Shown here: piece by piece, positions 16,857-26,011 of the stretch | Layout: each line of letters starts with the position of its first letter | How positions within the stretch are numbered: position 1 is the stretch's first letter | Assembly: GCF_039537875.1 (NCBI RefSeq) | Contig: NZ_BAABBI010000004.1 | Span: 1 to 64,000, forward strand | Reading direction: 5' to 3' | From: Corallibacter vietnamensis | GTDB taxonomy: Bacteria > Bacteroidota > Bacteroidia > Flavobacteriales > Flavobacteriaceae | Length of the DNA stretch: 64,000 bases | Program-made: the position numbers and the translations under genes | The notes under the pieces: model-generated | Told to the model about the DNA's origin: nothing | The model's input: the letters and a program-made list of their open reading frames with translations, nothing else | Databases searched by the model: none

Positions 16857-17012
16857 AGCCTGCAACAATGGCTATACGTAATGGCTTTGTTCTTGGCTAC
16901 TTCTGAAAAATTAGCTACGCACAGTTCGTTGCGCTTATGTCTATTCGGTTTTTATTTTCTAAATTACTTATTAAACCGCGCAATAAGTCATACATAAATA
17001 CCTTGTAGCACA
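16857..17012 (+). repeat. Diverged long repeat unit R10
   Basis: It starts GCCTGCAACAATGGCTATAC and ends TACCTTGTAGCACA. A reduced central arm, ACGCACAGTTCGTTGCGC, and the right-arm sequence TTTATTTTCTAAATTACTTA are visible. With a short gene relic (17047-17170), it accounts for the 510-bp gap between the MBOAT and DUF5694 genes. Confidence 0.7.
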
Positions 17013-17046
17013 AACGAAATAAATGTTGGGCTTAAATTGAATAATT

Positions 17047-17170
17047 ATGAAAAAAAGATAAAAACGTTAGATAACGTAAAGGCGAAATTGAGTAGTGAAC
17101 TTCTTTCAATCAAGAACAAGCAGATTTGACTGATGACGAAAAAGTTACCCGAATTTATACAACCAAATAA
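17047..17170 (+). pseudogene. Short broken gene remnant
   Basis: After an ATG and an A7 run, one frame reads KIKTLDNVKAKLSSELLSIK, and then a different frame reads FNQEQADLTDDEKVTRIYTT to a stop at 17170. The two pieces have ordinary protein composition, and two single-base slips would join them. It lies directly after repeat R10, where a cassette gene would begin. It is a relic at best, and the call is tentative. Confidence 0.3.
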
Positions 17171-17287
17171 GATTACACGTATCTTTAGACTATAAAACAC
17201 TGAATATGGTCTATAAATTAACAGTATATATCATTTTTTAACTTATAGCTATATTTCAGGATGAAATAGTCAAACAAAATTTTAAAT

Positions 17288-18151
17288 ATGAAACAAACCT
17301 TACTACTGTTATGTATTTTATTCATCAGCTGTAATACAGAAAATAAACAAGATGAGTTAAAACCAGAAAAACCAACAGAACAAAAAAATGATAAAATCAA
17401 AGTTTTAAACTTCGGAACATTTCACTTTGGTTATACCCCTGATGCTAACAAAACAGAGTTTGACGAACATAGCGAAAAAGCACAAAAAGAAATTAGAGAA
17501 ATCTCAAAAATGTTAGCACAGTTTAAGCCTACAATAATATGTATTGAAAACCTACCAAAATTTAATACTGAAATTAATAAAGCCTATCAAGATTTTTTAG
17601 ACAACCCTTCTACATTAAATACTAATTATGGAGAAAGTAGTATGATTGGTTTTGATGTAGGTAGATTGAGTGGTGTAAAAAAAATATATGGCATAGATAA
17701 CCATATGGGCTATAATTATAGTGTTGGAGATTTTATAGAAAACAGTCCTGAATATACAAATAGCATCGATTCAAAAACATATTTACAACTAACAAATGAG
17801 CCATTTAAAGATTATCCTGAAATGGCTAAACGCGAAAAAAATTATGATAAACTGTCATTACTTGAGAAGTTAAAATTAATTAATGAACCTTTACATCTTG
17901 ATTATTCAATAAATACCAATGCTGATAAATTACTTTATGTAGGCATAGAAGACGGCTTTGAAGGTGCTGATAATGCAGCTATCTTCTATCATAGAAATAT
18001 GAAGATATATTCTAACCTAAATAGAATTCCAATGACAAAAAACGACAGGGTATTTATAATTATGGGGACTGCTCATACTGCTTTTTTAAGGGAGTTTATG
18101 AGAAGAAGCCCCAAATTTGAAATGGTAAACACATTAGAATATCTAAAATAA
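17288..18151 (+). CDS. DUF5694 lipoprotein
   Basis: The 287-residue protein has a lipoprotein signal (LLCILFISC, Cys15) followed by a Glu/Lys-rich linker. The folded domain begins KVLNFGTFHFGYTPDANKTE and ends with MGTAHTAFLREFMRRSPKFE, which I associate with DUF5694, a family distantly like the TraB/ChaN haem-binding or peptidase fold. The conserved His residues at FGTFHF and GTAHT could bind metal or haem. The enzyme activity is unknown. It is the first gene after the left accessory block, and the next gene follows after 49 bases. Confidence 0.75.
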   Translation: MKQTLLLLCILFISCNTENKQDELKPEKPTEQKNDKIKVLNFGTFHFGYTPDANKTEFDEHSEKAQKEIREISKMLAQFKPTIICIENLPKFNTEINKAYQDFLDNPSTLNTNYGESSMIGFDVGRLSGVKKIYGIDNHMGYNYSVGDFIENSPEYTNSIDSKTYLQLTNEPFKDYPEMAKREKNYDKLSLLEKLKLINEPLHLDYSINTNADKLLYVGIEDGFEGADNAAIFYHRNMKIYSNLNRIPMTKNDRVFIIMGTAHTAFLREFMRRSPKFEMVNTLEYLK

Positions 18152-18200
18152 AAAACTAGCTACAACACCATATAAAATTAATTGTAAGAGAAAACCATTA

Positions 18201-19343
18201 ATGAAAAAAATAAGCTTTCTTTTTTTAGTTATAATTTCAACTCTAGCATACAGCCAGGAAATAGATACGCTTTCATTCTATTCAAAAGCATTTAAAGAAG
18301 AAAGAACTGTTTACATATACAAACCTGAATTTTATAAATACAAATCAGACACTGTTAAGCTTCCTGTAATATATTTGCTTGATGGTCAGAACAAATGGTT
18401 TGTTGACCCTGCTATTTCTGATATTCAGTTTCTACGATTTACAAAAGAGATTCCGAGTGCTATTGTCGTTGTCATTCCGTTAAAAAATAGAATAAAAGAA
18501 TGCGCTCTTGCAGATTTAGAGACCAAACTGCCACTAGACGAATTTATTACCAAAGAGCTAGACGAAGCTTTAAAAAAATATAATCCCAATGACTTTAAAA
18601 TAAGTATTGGGCACTCTTTTTCAGCGTCATTTTTATTGTATTCATTTTACAAACACCCCGATTATTACACAGCTGTAATTGCAAATTCGCCATTTGATCA
18701 CATGAAAATGCTTGTTGATGGCTTTGAGCAGGTAAAAACAATCGATAAATCAAAAATTTCAATCGCCATAGGCAGTGTCGAAAAAGATGGTGCGCACAGA
18801 AAAAAATATGACCAATTGAAAAATCAATATCCATCATTTTTTAGTTCAATTAATACGTTTGAAGCCAATTATTCTACGCACAATTCAGTACCAATTGCTG
18901 CAAACCCAACATTACTGACAAAAGTATTTGCCGATTTTAGAAATCGCTACTCCGAAATTGCAAAAGTAGATATGGCATATAAACTTGTAGCGAATCCCGG
19001 TTCAATAGCTGAAGAATTGAATAAAATAGCGCTAGCTTCAAAAGTTGGGAATTATAATTATCCACCTGAAATTTCTGATATAAATGGAATAGCTTCTCGC
19101 TATTGGAACAACAAACTTAACGACTATGCTACTAAAGTGTATGAACTTGGGGTTAAATATTATCCCAATTATTATGAGTTTTATGTATCACTCTACGAGT
19201 TAACACATGACAAGGACAGCGCTAGTGCAAAAAATCACTTAAATAAAGCACTATTTCTATTAGAAACGGTTGAGGGCAATTGGGCAGGAAAACGTGAGTT
19301 AATTGAAGAAATAAAAGTCGAAAAAACAAAAAACGGCTGGTAA
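18201..19343 (+). CDS. Exported esterase of the alpha/beta-hydrolase fold
   Basis: The 380-residue protein has a signal peptide (STLAYSQ). It contains a PF00756-type esterase domain with YLLDGQNKWF, a nucleophile elbow ISIGHSFSASF (Ser in GHSFS) and a late YSTHNSVPIAAN His region. This is the layout of ferric-enterobactin esterase and related siderophore or feruloyl esterases. The last 100 residues resemble a tetratricopeptide helix pair (YYEFYVSLYELTHDKDSASA). A similar esterase without the tail is encoded at 55315-56130. The substrate is unknown. Confidence 0.82.
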   Translation: MKKISFLFLVIISTLAYSQEIDTLSFYSKAFKEERTVYIYKPEFYKYKSDTVKLPVIYLLDGQNKWFVDPAISDIQFLRFTKEIPSAIVVVIPLKNRIKECALADLETKLPLDEFITKELDEALKKYNPNDFKISIGHSFSASFLLYSFYKHPDYYTAVIANSPFDHMKMLVDGFEQVKTIDKSKISIAIGSVEKDGAHRKKYDQLKNQYPSFFSSINTFEANYSTHNSVPIAANPTLLTKVFADFRNRYSEIAKVDMAYKLVANPGSIAEELNKIALASKVGNYNYPPEISDINGIASRYWNNKLNDYATKVYELGVKYYPNYYEFYVSLYELTHDKDSASAKNHLNKALFLLETVEGNWAGKRELIEEIKVEKTKNGW

Positions 19344-19451
19344 TAGACCTTTAAAAAAAAATTGATTTAAATACTTAATACAAAAGCAACAGAGATAAAT
19401 TTATAAGTTAATAACAGTATTTTTCACTCTAAAAATGCTAGACAATAAAGG

Positions 19452-20033
19452 TTATGCTTTTTCTTTGGGTTTATACATTACAATGATTTGAATAATAATA
19501 GCCAGGAAAACAAGCATATAAATTTCTATTTGTGTAAAAAGTTCTACCGTATCAACGGCACGCTTGCTTATAGACATTTGCCTGCTACCTTCGTTGAGTT
19601 GAATTTTTGAGAGGTCGTTTAAATTTGCTTTTACACGTTCAAAATGCTTTATTAATTTGGTACTAGAAGCGTTGTTTTCAGAATCAATCAAGCCTTGAAT
19701 ATTGGTTTTATAATCGGTAAAAACTTGCGCTTCTTTTTGTGTTAATTTAGTTTCTTCAAATCTTGATATTAAAGCTTGTAATGACGTATTTACAGCTGCA
19801 TTTTTCACCTTAAAAAAAGTAGTATCTGCCATAGCTACAGCAAGTTCTTTTTCTTGAACTAGTTTTAGCATGTCAAATATTAAGTCGTTTGCAATGAGTC
19901 TGTCTTCGTAAATAGTTACAACCGAATCACGAACACGAACAAAGTTGTTTTTATCAATAAGATTTGTTGTAATGATAAGAACAAAAATCATTAATATACC
20001 TAGCACCCACTTTATTTTATTATACAATGTCAT
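19452..20033 (-). CDS. Membrane protein with MCP-type four-helix sensor domain only
   Basis: The 193-residue protein has membrane segments at about residues 9-26 and 168-187. Between them lies a helical extracytoplasmic domain of the kind found in the N-terminus of methyl-accepting chemotaxis proteins (LIANDLIFDMLKLVQEKELA). No HAMP or signalling domain follows; the protein ends nine residues after the second segment. Signalling would need a partner. No chemotaxis genes are nearby. It converges with the esterase gene, and I see no terminator in the 108-bp gap. Confidence 0.65.
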   Translation of the reverse strand: MTLYNKIKWVLGILMIFVLIITTNLIDKNNFVRVRDSVVTIYEDRLIANDLIFDMLKLVQEKELAVAMADTTFFKVKNAAVNTSLQALISRFEETKLTQKEAQVFTDYKTNIQGLIDSENNASSTKLIKHFERVKANLNDLSKIQLNEGSRQMSISKRAVDTVELFTQIEIYMLVFLAIIIQIIVMYKPKEKA

Positions 20034-20201
20034 ACTTACAAGGTTTGAAAAAATTTAATTACGAAGATACAAAAAACCTTGCTTAACAAAATTGATAGTC
20101 TTGTAACAGGGATAGTAAAACTTACAAAAAAATCTGTTTGAAAAAGCATACTATGCCGCACTAATTAACAATAGAAAACTGAAGACATTTATGCCATGCT
20201 G

Positions 20202-20828
20202 CTAAATAACGTACCAGAGTGTCATAAAAAAATGGCTTACAGCGCCAGCCAAAACAAATAAATGCCAAATAACATGATTGTAAGGTATGCGTTCTATAGC
20301 ATAAAACACAATACCTATGGTGTAAAAGAAGCCACCTGCAAACAAATAAAACAATCCGTTTGTACCAAGTATTTGAGCAAGATAAGTATAGTCAAAAACT
20401 ACTAACCAACCCATTGCTAGATATAATACAACAGAAAATGCTTCGTACTTACCGGTAAAAAATAGTTTTAAAATGAGTCCGAATGCAGCAATAGCCCAAA
20501 CCGTATAAAACAATACCCAACCGTTGCTTTGCTCTAAAGCTATTAAAGAAACCGGCGTGTAAGTACCAGCTATAAGCAAGTAAATACTTACGTGGTCTAA
20601 AATTCTAAAATAATGTTTTTGCTTTTGGTTACTAACGGCGTGATATAATGTAGATGAAAGAAATAAAATGATTATAGTGGCTCCATAAACAGCAACACTA
20701 AACACGCTATAAGGTGTTTTGTGTGTGTTATACATAATGAGTAATACCAAAGCTACAACACCAAAAATAGCTCCTATTGCATGAGTTGCTGTGTTAAGCC
20801 GTTCTTCAAAAGGTGTTTGAATGCGCAT
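20202..20828 (-). CDS. Haemolysin III / PAQR-family membrane protein
   Basis: The 208-residue protein has seven predicted membrane helices. It carries the family signatures EERLNTATHAIGAIFGVVAL and FLSSTLYHAVSN near the start, and NHVIWHLFVLAGAVSHF near the end. These supply the Ser/His/Asp/His set that binds zinc in PAQR proteins, which are thought to act as membrane hydrolases. Despite the name, most are not toxins. Its start overlaps the stop of the upstream DUF4294 gene by one base (TAATG), so the two are coupled. Confidence 0.9.
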   Translation of the reverse strand: MRIQTPFEERLNTATHAIGAIFGVVALVLLIMYNTHKTPYSVFSVAVYGATIIILFLSSTLYHAVSNQKQKHYFRILDHVSIYLLIAGTYTPVSLIALEQSNGWVLFYTVWAIAAFGLILKLFFTGKYEAFSVVLYLAMGWLVVFDYTYLAQILGTNGLFYLFAGGFFYTIGIVFYAIERIPYNHVIWHLFVLAGAVSHFFMTLWYVI

Positions 20829-21505
20829 TATTCAGGATTATTACTATTAAGCCACTTATCAGAAAGCTTTAAAAAATCAATATCTAAAGCCGGATCTTGT
20901 TTTTCTAATAAGCCGCTTTGAAAATTACGTTGTAAAATATCTTCAATAAGATAGTCTTCTTTATTGTTTTCAGGATCAAAAACCTCTTTTAGCGAAATAT
21001 CAAACAAGTTTGCTGTGCCATTATACCAAAAAGCACGCCAACCGCTACGCAATTCTTTTATTAAATCGAATGTTGTAATACCTGTTTGTCTATGTACTAA
21101 TTTTACTAGTATTTGTCCTTCGGTACGTGTTAGTTTTTTAAGTTGTTCAGAGAACTCATCTTCAATATACTCTTGTATAATTTTTGTATATCGCTTTCTG
21201 TCGCGTTTACTTGTCATCAAATCCAAACGCTGGTTTAATGATTCTAATCGTTCTGCAGCTAATTTGGCATACGGATATACTTTTATAGTTTTTCGTCTTA
21301 AAATAAGATAGCGTTTACGCTCTTCTCTGCTATCAAACTTTAATCTATGTAATACCAAAACCTCATCAAGATCTATAGCTGTATGCGGTATAGAGTCGCC
21401 TTCTATGATAATATAAGCGACTTCGGTAGAGTCTTTTATAACAGGTGCCGTTTGGCCAATAGCCAATATGGGTAACAAAAACAATATGTAACGTAATGTA
21501 TGCAT
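20828..21505 (-). CDS. DUF4294 exported protein
   Basis: The 225-residue protein has a signal peptide ending LPILAIGQ. The mature part shows VLHRLKFDSREERKRYLILR, then RKTIKVYPYAKLAAERLESL and RKRYTKIIQEYIEDEFSEQL, the conserved core of DUF4294, found almost only in Bacteroidota. Function is unknown; the location is periplasmic. It is the first gene of a two-gene unit with the haemolysin III-like gene. Confidence 0.85.
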   Translation of the reverse strand: MHTLRYILFLLPILAIGQTAPVIKDSTEVAYIIIEGDSIPHTAIDLDEVLVLHRLKFDSREERKRYLILRRKTIKVYPYAKLAAERLESLNQRLDLMTSKRDRKRYTKIIQEYIEDEFSEQLKKLTRTEGQILVKLVHRQTGITTFDLIKELRSGWRAFWYNGTANLFDISLKEVFDPENNKEDYLIEDILQRNFQSGLLEKQDPALDIDFLKLSDKWLNSNNPE

Positions 21506-21619
21506 ATATAGTAAACGTGCTAAAAACTGTTTTAAATAGACATTTCAAAATTAATAATTTACAAAAGCATTAACCTTAAAATACTATTAATATTATTATT
21601 TTAGTGAAAAATTTAAAAC

Positions 21620-22708
21620 ATGGCAAAAAAGAGTATACTCAATAAAAAGTCTATGGACTTTTTAGAAACATATTTAAACAATGCAGCTCCAACCGGTTAT
21701 GAATGGGATGGACAAAAAATATGGATGGATTATTTAAAACCTTATGTAGATGAATTTATTACAGATACATACGGAACCGCTGTTGGTGTAATAAATCCAG
21801 AAGCAAAATATAAAGTGGTAATTGAAGGACATGCTGATGAAATTTCGTGGTATGTAAATTATATTACCGATAACGGATTAATTCATGTAATAAGAAATGG
21901 TGGTAGTGACCATCAAATAGCACCTAGTAAAATAGTAAATATTCATACTAAAAAAGGGATTGTAAAAGGTGTTTTTGGTTGGCCAGCTATACACACTAGA
22001 AACAAAGCTAAAGAGCAAGCTCCTACTCTAGAAAACATTACTATAGATGTTGGTGCGAAAGATAAAGAAGAAGTTGAAAAAATGGGTGTTCATGTTGGTT
22101 GCGTGATTACGTATCCTGATGAGTTTCATATTTTAAACGAAGACAAGTTTGTATGTCGTGCATTAGATAACCGTATGGGTGGTTTTATGATTGCTGAAGT
22201 AGCGCGTTTGCTTCACGAAAACAAAAAGAAATTGCCTTTTGGACTTTACATAACAAACTCGGTACAAGAGGAAATAGGCTTACGCGGTGCTGAAATGATA
22301 ACGCAAACCATAAAACCAAATGTAGCCATAGTTACTGATGTAACGCATGACACGACTACGCCTATGATTGATAAAAAGAAAGAAGGTCATTTAGAACTTG
22401 GTTTAGGTCCTGTTGTGGCTTATGCACCTGCTGTACAGCAAAAATTACGTGACTTAATTACTGAAACAGCCGAAGAAAAAAATATCCCGTTTCAGCGTTC
22501 AGCCTTATCAAGAGCCACAGGAACTGACACAGATGCTTTTGCTTATAGCAATGGTGGTGTTGCCTCTGCATTAATTTCATTACCATTACGATATATGCAT
22601 ACTACGGTAGAAATGGTACATCGTGAAGATGTAGAGAATGTTATAAAATTAATTTACGAATCGTTGCTTAAAATTGAAGATGGCGAGACGTTTTCATATT
22701 TTAACTAA
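21620..22708 (+). CDS. M42-family aminopeptidase
   Basis: The 362-residue cytoplasmic metallopeptidase of the glutamyl-aminopeptidase/endoglucanase-M type shows the co-catalytic zinc ligands in EGHADEISWYV, CRALDNRMGGFMIAEV, SVQEEIGLRGAEM, VTDVTHDTTTP and the late YMHTTVEMVHRED. Such enzymes form dodecameric shells and trim peptides. Length and motif order are normal, so the gene should be active. It is followed at once by a strong terminator. Confidence 0.93.
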   Translation: MAKKSILNKKSMDFLETYLNNAAPTGYEWDGQKIWMDYLKPYVDEFITDTYGTAVGVINPEAKYKVVIEGHADEISWYVNYITDNGLIHVIRNGGSDHQIAPSKIVNIHTKKGIVKGVFGWPAIHTRNKAKEQAPTLENITIDVGAKDKEEVEKMGVHVGCVITYPDEFHILNEDKFVCRALDNRMGGFMIAEVARLLHENKKKLPFGLYITNSVQEEIGLRGAEMITQTIKPNVAIVTDVTHDTTTPMIDKKKEGHLELGLGPVVAYAPAVQQKLRDLITETAEEKNIPFQRSALSRATGTDTDAFAYSNGGVASALISLPLRYMHTTVEMVHREDVENVIKLIYESLLKIEDGETFSYFN

Positions 22709-22709
22709 T

Positions 22710-22741
22710 AAAAAAGCCTCTTAATAAAAGAGGCTTTTTTT
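22710..22741 (+). terminator. Rho-independent terminator after the M42 gene
   Basis: AAAAAGCCTCTT, loop AATA, AAGAGGCTTTTTT: a 12-bp stem followed by a T tract, starting two bases after the stop codon. The next gene starts only 10 bases beyond it and must have its own or a read-through signal. Confidence 0.92.
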
Positions 22742-22751
22742 AATTTTTATA

Positions 22752-23306
22752 ATGACTGAAGAACTTATAGATATTGTTAGCGAAAATGGTAAGCCCACAG
22801 GAAAAACTGCTTTAAAGTCAGTAATACACCGTGAAGGCCATTATCACAATACAGCGCATATTTGGCTATACACTAATAACCATGAGATTTTATTAGCACA
22901 ACGCTGTTTTAAAAAAGCTATTTGCCCAGGACTTTGGGATGTTTCAGTTGCTGGACATGTTGATGCTGGAGAAACCATAAAACAAGCTGCCATTCGGGAA
23001 ATACAAGAAGAAATTAGTCTAAATATTAAACAAGAAGATTTACATCAAATTGGTGTATTTCCGTGTTTTCAAAGCTATGACAATGGTATTATTGATAACG
23101 AGTTTCATCATACTTTTATAGCTAAACTTGAAGTTTCTATAGAAGAGTTAAAGCCTCAACCAAATGAGGTTGAAGCCTTAAAACTTGTCCCGATTGATAC
23201 GTGTTTCTCCCTACTAATTAATAGCTATACTAATAATCATTTTGTTGCATCAAACCGAGCTTATTATGAAATGATTTTTAATTCAATTAAAAAGCACTTA
23301 ATTTAA
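22752..23306 (+). CDS. Nudix hydrolase
   Basis: The 184-residue protein has the Nudix box GHVDAGETIKQAAIREIQEE at about residues 68-88, preceded by the metal-site neighbourhood WDVSVA. The N-terminus (ELIDIVSENGKPTGKTALKS) and GHYHNTAHIWLY are typical of the YfcD/isopentenyl-diphosphate-isomerase-like branch, which cleaves nucleoside-diphosphate-linked compounds. The substrate is not known. The start is ten bases after the upstream terminator. Confidence 0.9.
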   Translation: MTEELIDIVSENGKPTGKTALKSVIHREGHYHNTAHIWLYTNNHEILLAQRCFKKAICPGLWDVSVAGHVDAGETIKQAAIREIQEEISLNIKQEDLHQIGVFPCFQSYDNGIIDNEFHHTFIAKLEVSIEELKPQPNEVEALKLVPIDTCFSLLINSYTNNHFVASNRAYYEMIFNSIKKHLI

Positions 23307-23330
23307 TAAACATTTACAGCAAAAAACACA

Positions 23331-24008
23331 ATGAACCTTCTCTTATCAGCAATAGCACCTGTTTTTATAATTATCATCTACATTAATGTAAAAGACAAAT
23401 ACGAGAAAGAACCTAAACTTCTACTCTTTTATTGTTTTTTATTCGGTGCTTTTATAAGCATTTTTATTACTACTATTATGTATGTAATATTTGATATGAT
23501 ATTGCCACTAGATAGCGCCAGTGTTTTACAGCAATTTATAAAAGCCTTCTTTGTGGTTGGCTTTACTGAAGAGTTTAGTAAATACATCATTGTCAGGTTT
23601 TTTGCCCAACCAAAAAAAGATTTTAACGAACCTTTTGATGGTATTGTTTACGCCGTTATGGTATCCATGGGTTTTGCAGCTACAGAAAATATTATGTATG
23701 TATTGCAAGCCGGACAAGGTGGATACCAAGTTGCTTTTTTAAGAGCTTTTACAGCTGTTCCTGCTCATGCTACATTTGCTATTTTAATGGGATATTTCAT
23801 GGGGAAAGCTAAATTCTCAAATAACAGAATAAAGCTTAATCTAATAGGGCTTTTACTCGCTATATTATTTCATGGTGCTTATGATTTCTTTTTGTTTATA
23901 GACTTCATTCCTGGCATTTGGGTTGGCGCATTTGTGTCTCTTGCTATTGGATTAATTTTGGCTAGAAAGGCTATAAAGCGCCATCAAAACAATTCGCATT
24001 TTAAATAA
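23331..24008 (+). CDS. PrsW-type intramembrane metalloprotease
   Basis: The 225-residue protein has about seven membrane helices and the family motifs GFTEEFSKYIIVRFF (metal-binding EExxK), GFAATENIMYV, RAFTAVPAHATFAILMGY and LFHGAYDFFLF. PrsW in Bacillus cleaves an anti-sigma factor within the membrane; the substrate here is unknown. It follows the Nudix gene after 24 bases and is probably in the same transcript. Confidence 0.88.
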   Translation: MNLLLSAIAPVFIIIIYINVKDKYEKEPKLLLFYCFLFGAFISIFITTIMYVIFDMILPLDSASVLQQFIKAFFVVGFTEEFSKYIIVRFFAQPKKDFNEPFDGIVYAVMVSMGFAATENIMYVLQAGQGGYQVAFLRAFTAVPAHATFAILMGYFMGKAKFSNNRIKLNLIGLLLAILFHGAYDFFLFIDFIPGIWVGAFVSLAIGLILARKAIKRHQNNSHFK

Positions 24009-24081
24009 ACTATATTCACATTTTACGGTATTAAGAAAACGTTTTAGTTTATGTATCTTTACCACTCTAAAACATCATTTC

Positions 24082-24564
24082 ATGAAAACATTTAAAGCAT
24101 CTGTAAACAATACAGATCATTTTGAAATTTCAAACGAAAACATCCAAAACCTTGATGTCGTTCCTACAAAAGCAAATACATTTCACATTCTAAAAAACAA
24201 TCAGTCTTTTAATGCTGAAATCATAGAAAAAGATTTCAATAACAAAACCTATGCTGTGAAAGTAAACAACACAGTATATAATGTTGCAATTGCTGATTAT
24301 TTATATCAACTTATTAAAGACATGGGATTTGAAGTAGGTGCTTCAAAACATGTAAACGATATAAAAGCGCCAATGCCAGGGCTTATCCTAGATATTAGCG
24401 TATCACAAGGTCAGGAAGTTAAAGAAAATGACACATTGCTTATCCTTGAAGCTATGAAGATGGAAAACGTATTAACATCTCCACGTGATGGTGTTATAAA
24501 AACCATTTCCGTAGCAAAAGGCGATGCTGTTGATAAAAACCAACTATTAATAGAATTTGAATAA
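24082..24564 (+). CDS. Biotin carboxyl carrier protein of an acyl-CoA carboxylase
   Basis: The 160-residue protein has a C-terminal biotinyl domain with EAMKMEN, the Lys at about residue 126 being the biotin site, and an upstream APMPGLILDI turn. The N-terminal 85 residues form a linker or oligomerisation domain. It carries the carboxyl group between the biotin carboxylase and carboxyltransferase encoded directly downstream. A TATCTTTA element sits about 30 bases before the start. With its partners it most likely forms a propionyl- or acetyl-CoA carboxylase. Confidence 0.93.
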   Translation: MKTFKASVNNTDHFEISNENIQNLDVVPTKANTFHILKNNQSFNAEIIEKDFNNKTYAVKVNNTVYNVAIADYLYQLIKDMGFEVGASKHVNDIKAPMPGLILDISVSQGQEVKENDTLLILEAMKMENVLTSPRDGVIKTISVAKGDAVDKNQLLIEFE

Positions 24565-24565
24565 T

Positions 24566-26005
24566 ATGAAGAAGATTTTAGTAGCAAACCGAGGCGAAAT
24601 TGCCATTCGTGTGATGCGAACTGCCAAAAAAATGGGTATAAAAACGGTTGCCGTTTATTCCACTATAGATAGACATGCACCACATGTAAAATATGCTGAT
24701 GAAGCTGTTTTAATTGGTGAAGCACCTTCTAATCAATCGTACTTATTAGGTGATAAAATTATACAAGTTGCTAAAGACCTTAACGTAGATGCCATTCATC
24801 CTGGTTATGGTTTTCTTTCTGAAAATGCTGACTTTGCCGAATTATGCGAAGCCAACAACATCATCTTTATAGGTCCAAAAAGCAAAGCCATAAAAATTAT
24901 GGGAAGCAAGCTAGCAGCCAAAGATGCTGTTAAAGCTTATGATATTCCTATGGTTCCAGGAACTGACGAAGCTATTACAGATATTGCTGAAGCCAAAAAT
25001 ATTGCTACAGGCATTGGGTTTCCTATCTTAATAAAAGCTTCTGCTGGTGGCGGCGGAAAAGGCATGCGTATTGTTGAAAAAGAAGCCGATTTTGAATCAC
25101 AAATGGATCGTGCCATTAGTGAAGCCGTTAACGCCTTTGGTGATGGTTCGGTATTTATTGAGAAATATGTAGCATCGCCGCGTCATATTGAAATTCAGGT
25201 GATGGCAGATACACATGGTAACGTCATTCATTTATTTGAGCGTGAATGTAGTATTCAACGTCGTCATCAAAAAGTGGTTGAAGAAGCGCCTTCGTCTGTA
25301 TTAACTCCAGAGTTACGTGCTAAAATGGGTGAAGCTGCTGTAAAAGTGGCAAAAGCCTGCGATTATATTGGTGCTGGAACCGTTGAGTTTTTGTTAGATG
25401 AAAACCACAACTTTTACTTCTTGGAAATGAATACGCGCTTGCAAGTAGAACATCCTGTTACCGAATTAATCACAAAAACCGATTTGGTTGAACAACAAAT
25501 TCGTGTGGCCCGTGGAGAAGTTTTAGCCATTAAACAAGCCGATTTAAGCATTCATGGTCATGCTTTGGAGCTACGTGTTTATGCCGAAGATCCGCTAAAT
25601 GATTTCTTACCTAGTGTTGGTCATTTAGATGTGTATCAATTGCCAATTGGTGAAAACATTCGTGTAGATAACGGTTTTGAGCAAGGTATGGATATTCCTA
25701 TTTATTATGATCCTATGCTTTCCAAATTAATCACTTACGGAACGACGCGTGATGAGGCTATTCAACTTATGATAAAAGCTATAGAAAACTATCAAATTGA
25801 AGGTATTCAAACCACATTACCATTCGGAACGTTTGTTTGTGAACATGATGCTTTCCGTTCAGGTGATTTTGATACTCATTTTGTTAAAAAACATTACTCA
25901 CCAGAAGCCATTAAAGCCAAACAAGAAACTGAAGCAAACATTGCTGCGCTTATTGCTGTAAAACAGTATCTGGAAGACCAAAACGTATTACGAGCACCAA
26001 ACTAG
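24566..26005 (+). CDS. accC: Biotin carboxylase subunit
   Basis: The protein is 479 residues from the ATG one base after the BCCP stop; an in-frame TTG nine bases earlier is a less likely start. It begins MKKILVANRGEIAIRVMRTA and contains the ATP-grasp loop ASAGGGGKGMRI, the active-site IEIQVMADTHGN and RRHQKVVEEAPS stretches, and FLEMNTRLQVEHPVTE. It carboxylates biotin on BCCP using ATP and bicarbonate. Length and motifs are complete. Gene order is BCCP, biotin carboxylase, carboxyltransferase with gaps of 1 and 6 bases. Confidence 0.95.
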   Translation: MKKILVANRGEIAIRVMRTAKKMGIKTVAVYSTIDRHAPHVKYADEAVLIGEAPSNQSYLLGDKIIQVAKDLNVDAIHPGYGFLSENADFAELCEANNIIFIGPKSKAIKIMGSKLAAKDAVKAYDIPMVPGTDEAITDIAEAKNIATGIGFPILIKASAGGGGKGMRIVEKEADFESQMDRAISEAVNAFGDGSVFIEKYVASPRHIEIQVMADTHGNVIHLFERECSIQRRHQKVVEEAPSSVLTPELRAKMGEAAVKVAKACDYIGAGTVEFLLDENHNFYFLEMNTRLQVEHPVTELITKTDLVEQQIRVARGEVLAIKQADLSIHGHALELRVYAEDPLNDFLPSVGHLDVYQLPIGENIRVDNGFEQGMDIPIYYDPMLSKLITYGTTRDEAIQLMIKAIENYQIEGIQTTLPFGTFVCEHDAFRSGDFDTHFVKKHYSPEAIKAKQETEANIAALIAVKQYLEDQNVLRAPN

Positions 26006-26011
26006 ACAATT

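Noticed and set aside
20964..21311. 115-residue plus-strand frame inside the DUF4294 gene
   Set aside because: It is antisense to a conserved gene with signal peptide and coupled neighbour; composition is that of a shadow frame.
24557..24565. TTG start adding MNN to the biotin carboxylase
   Set aside because: It would overlap the BCCP gene. The ATG one base after its stop gives the standard MKKILVANRGEIA start.
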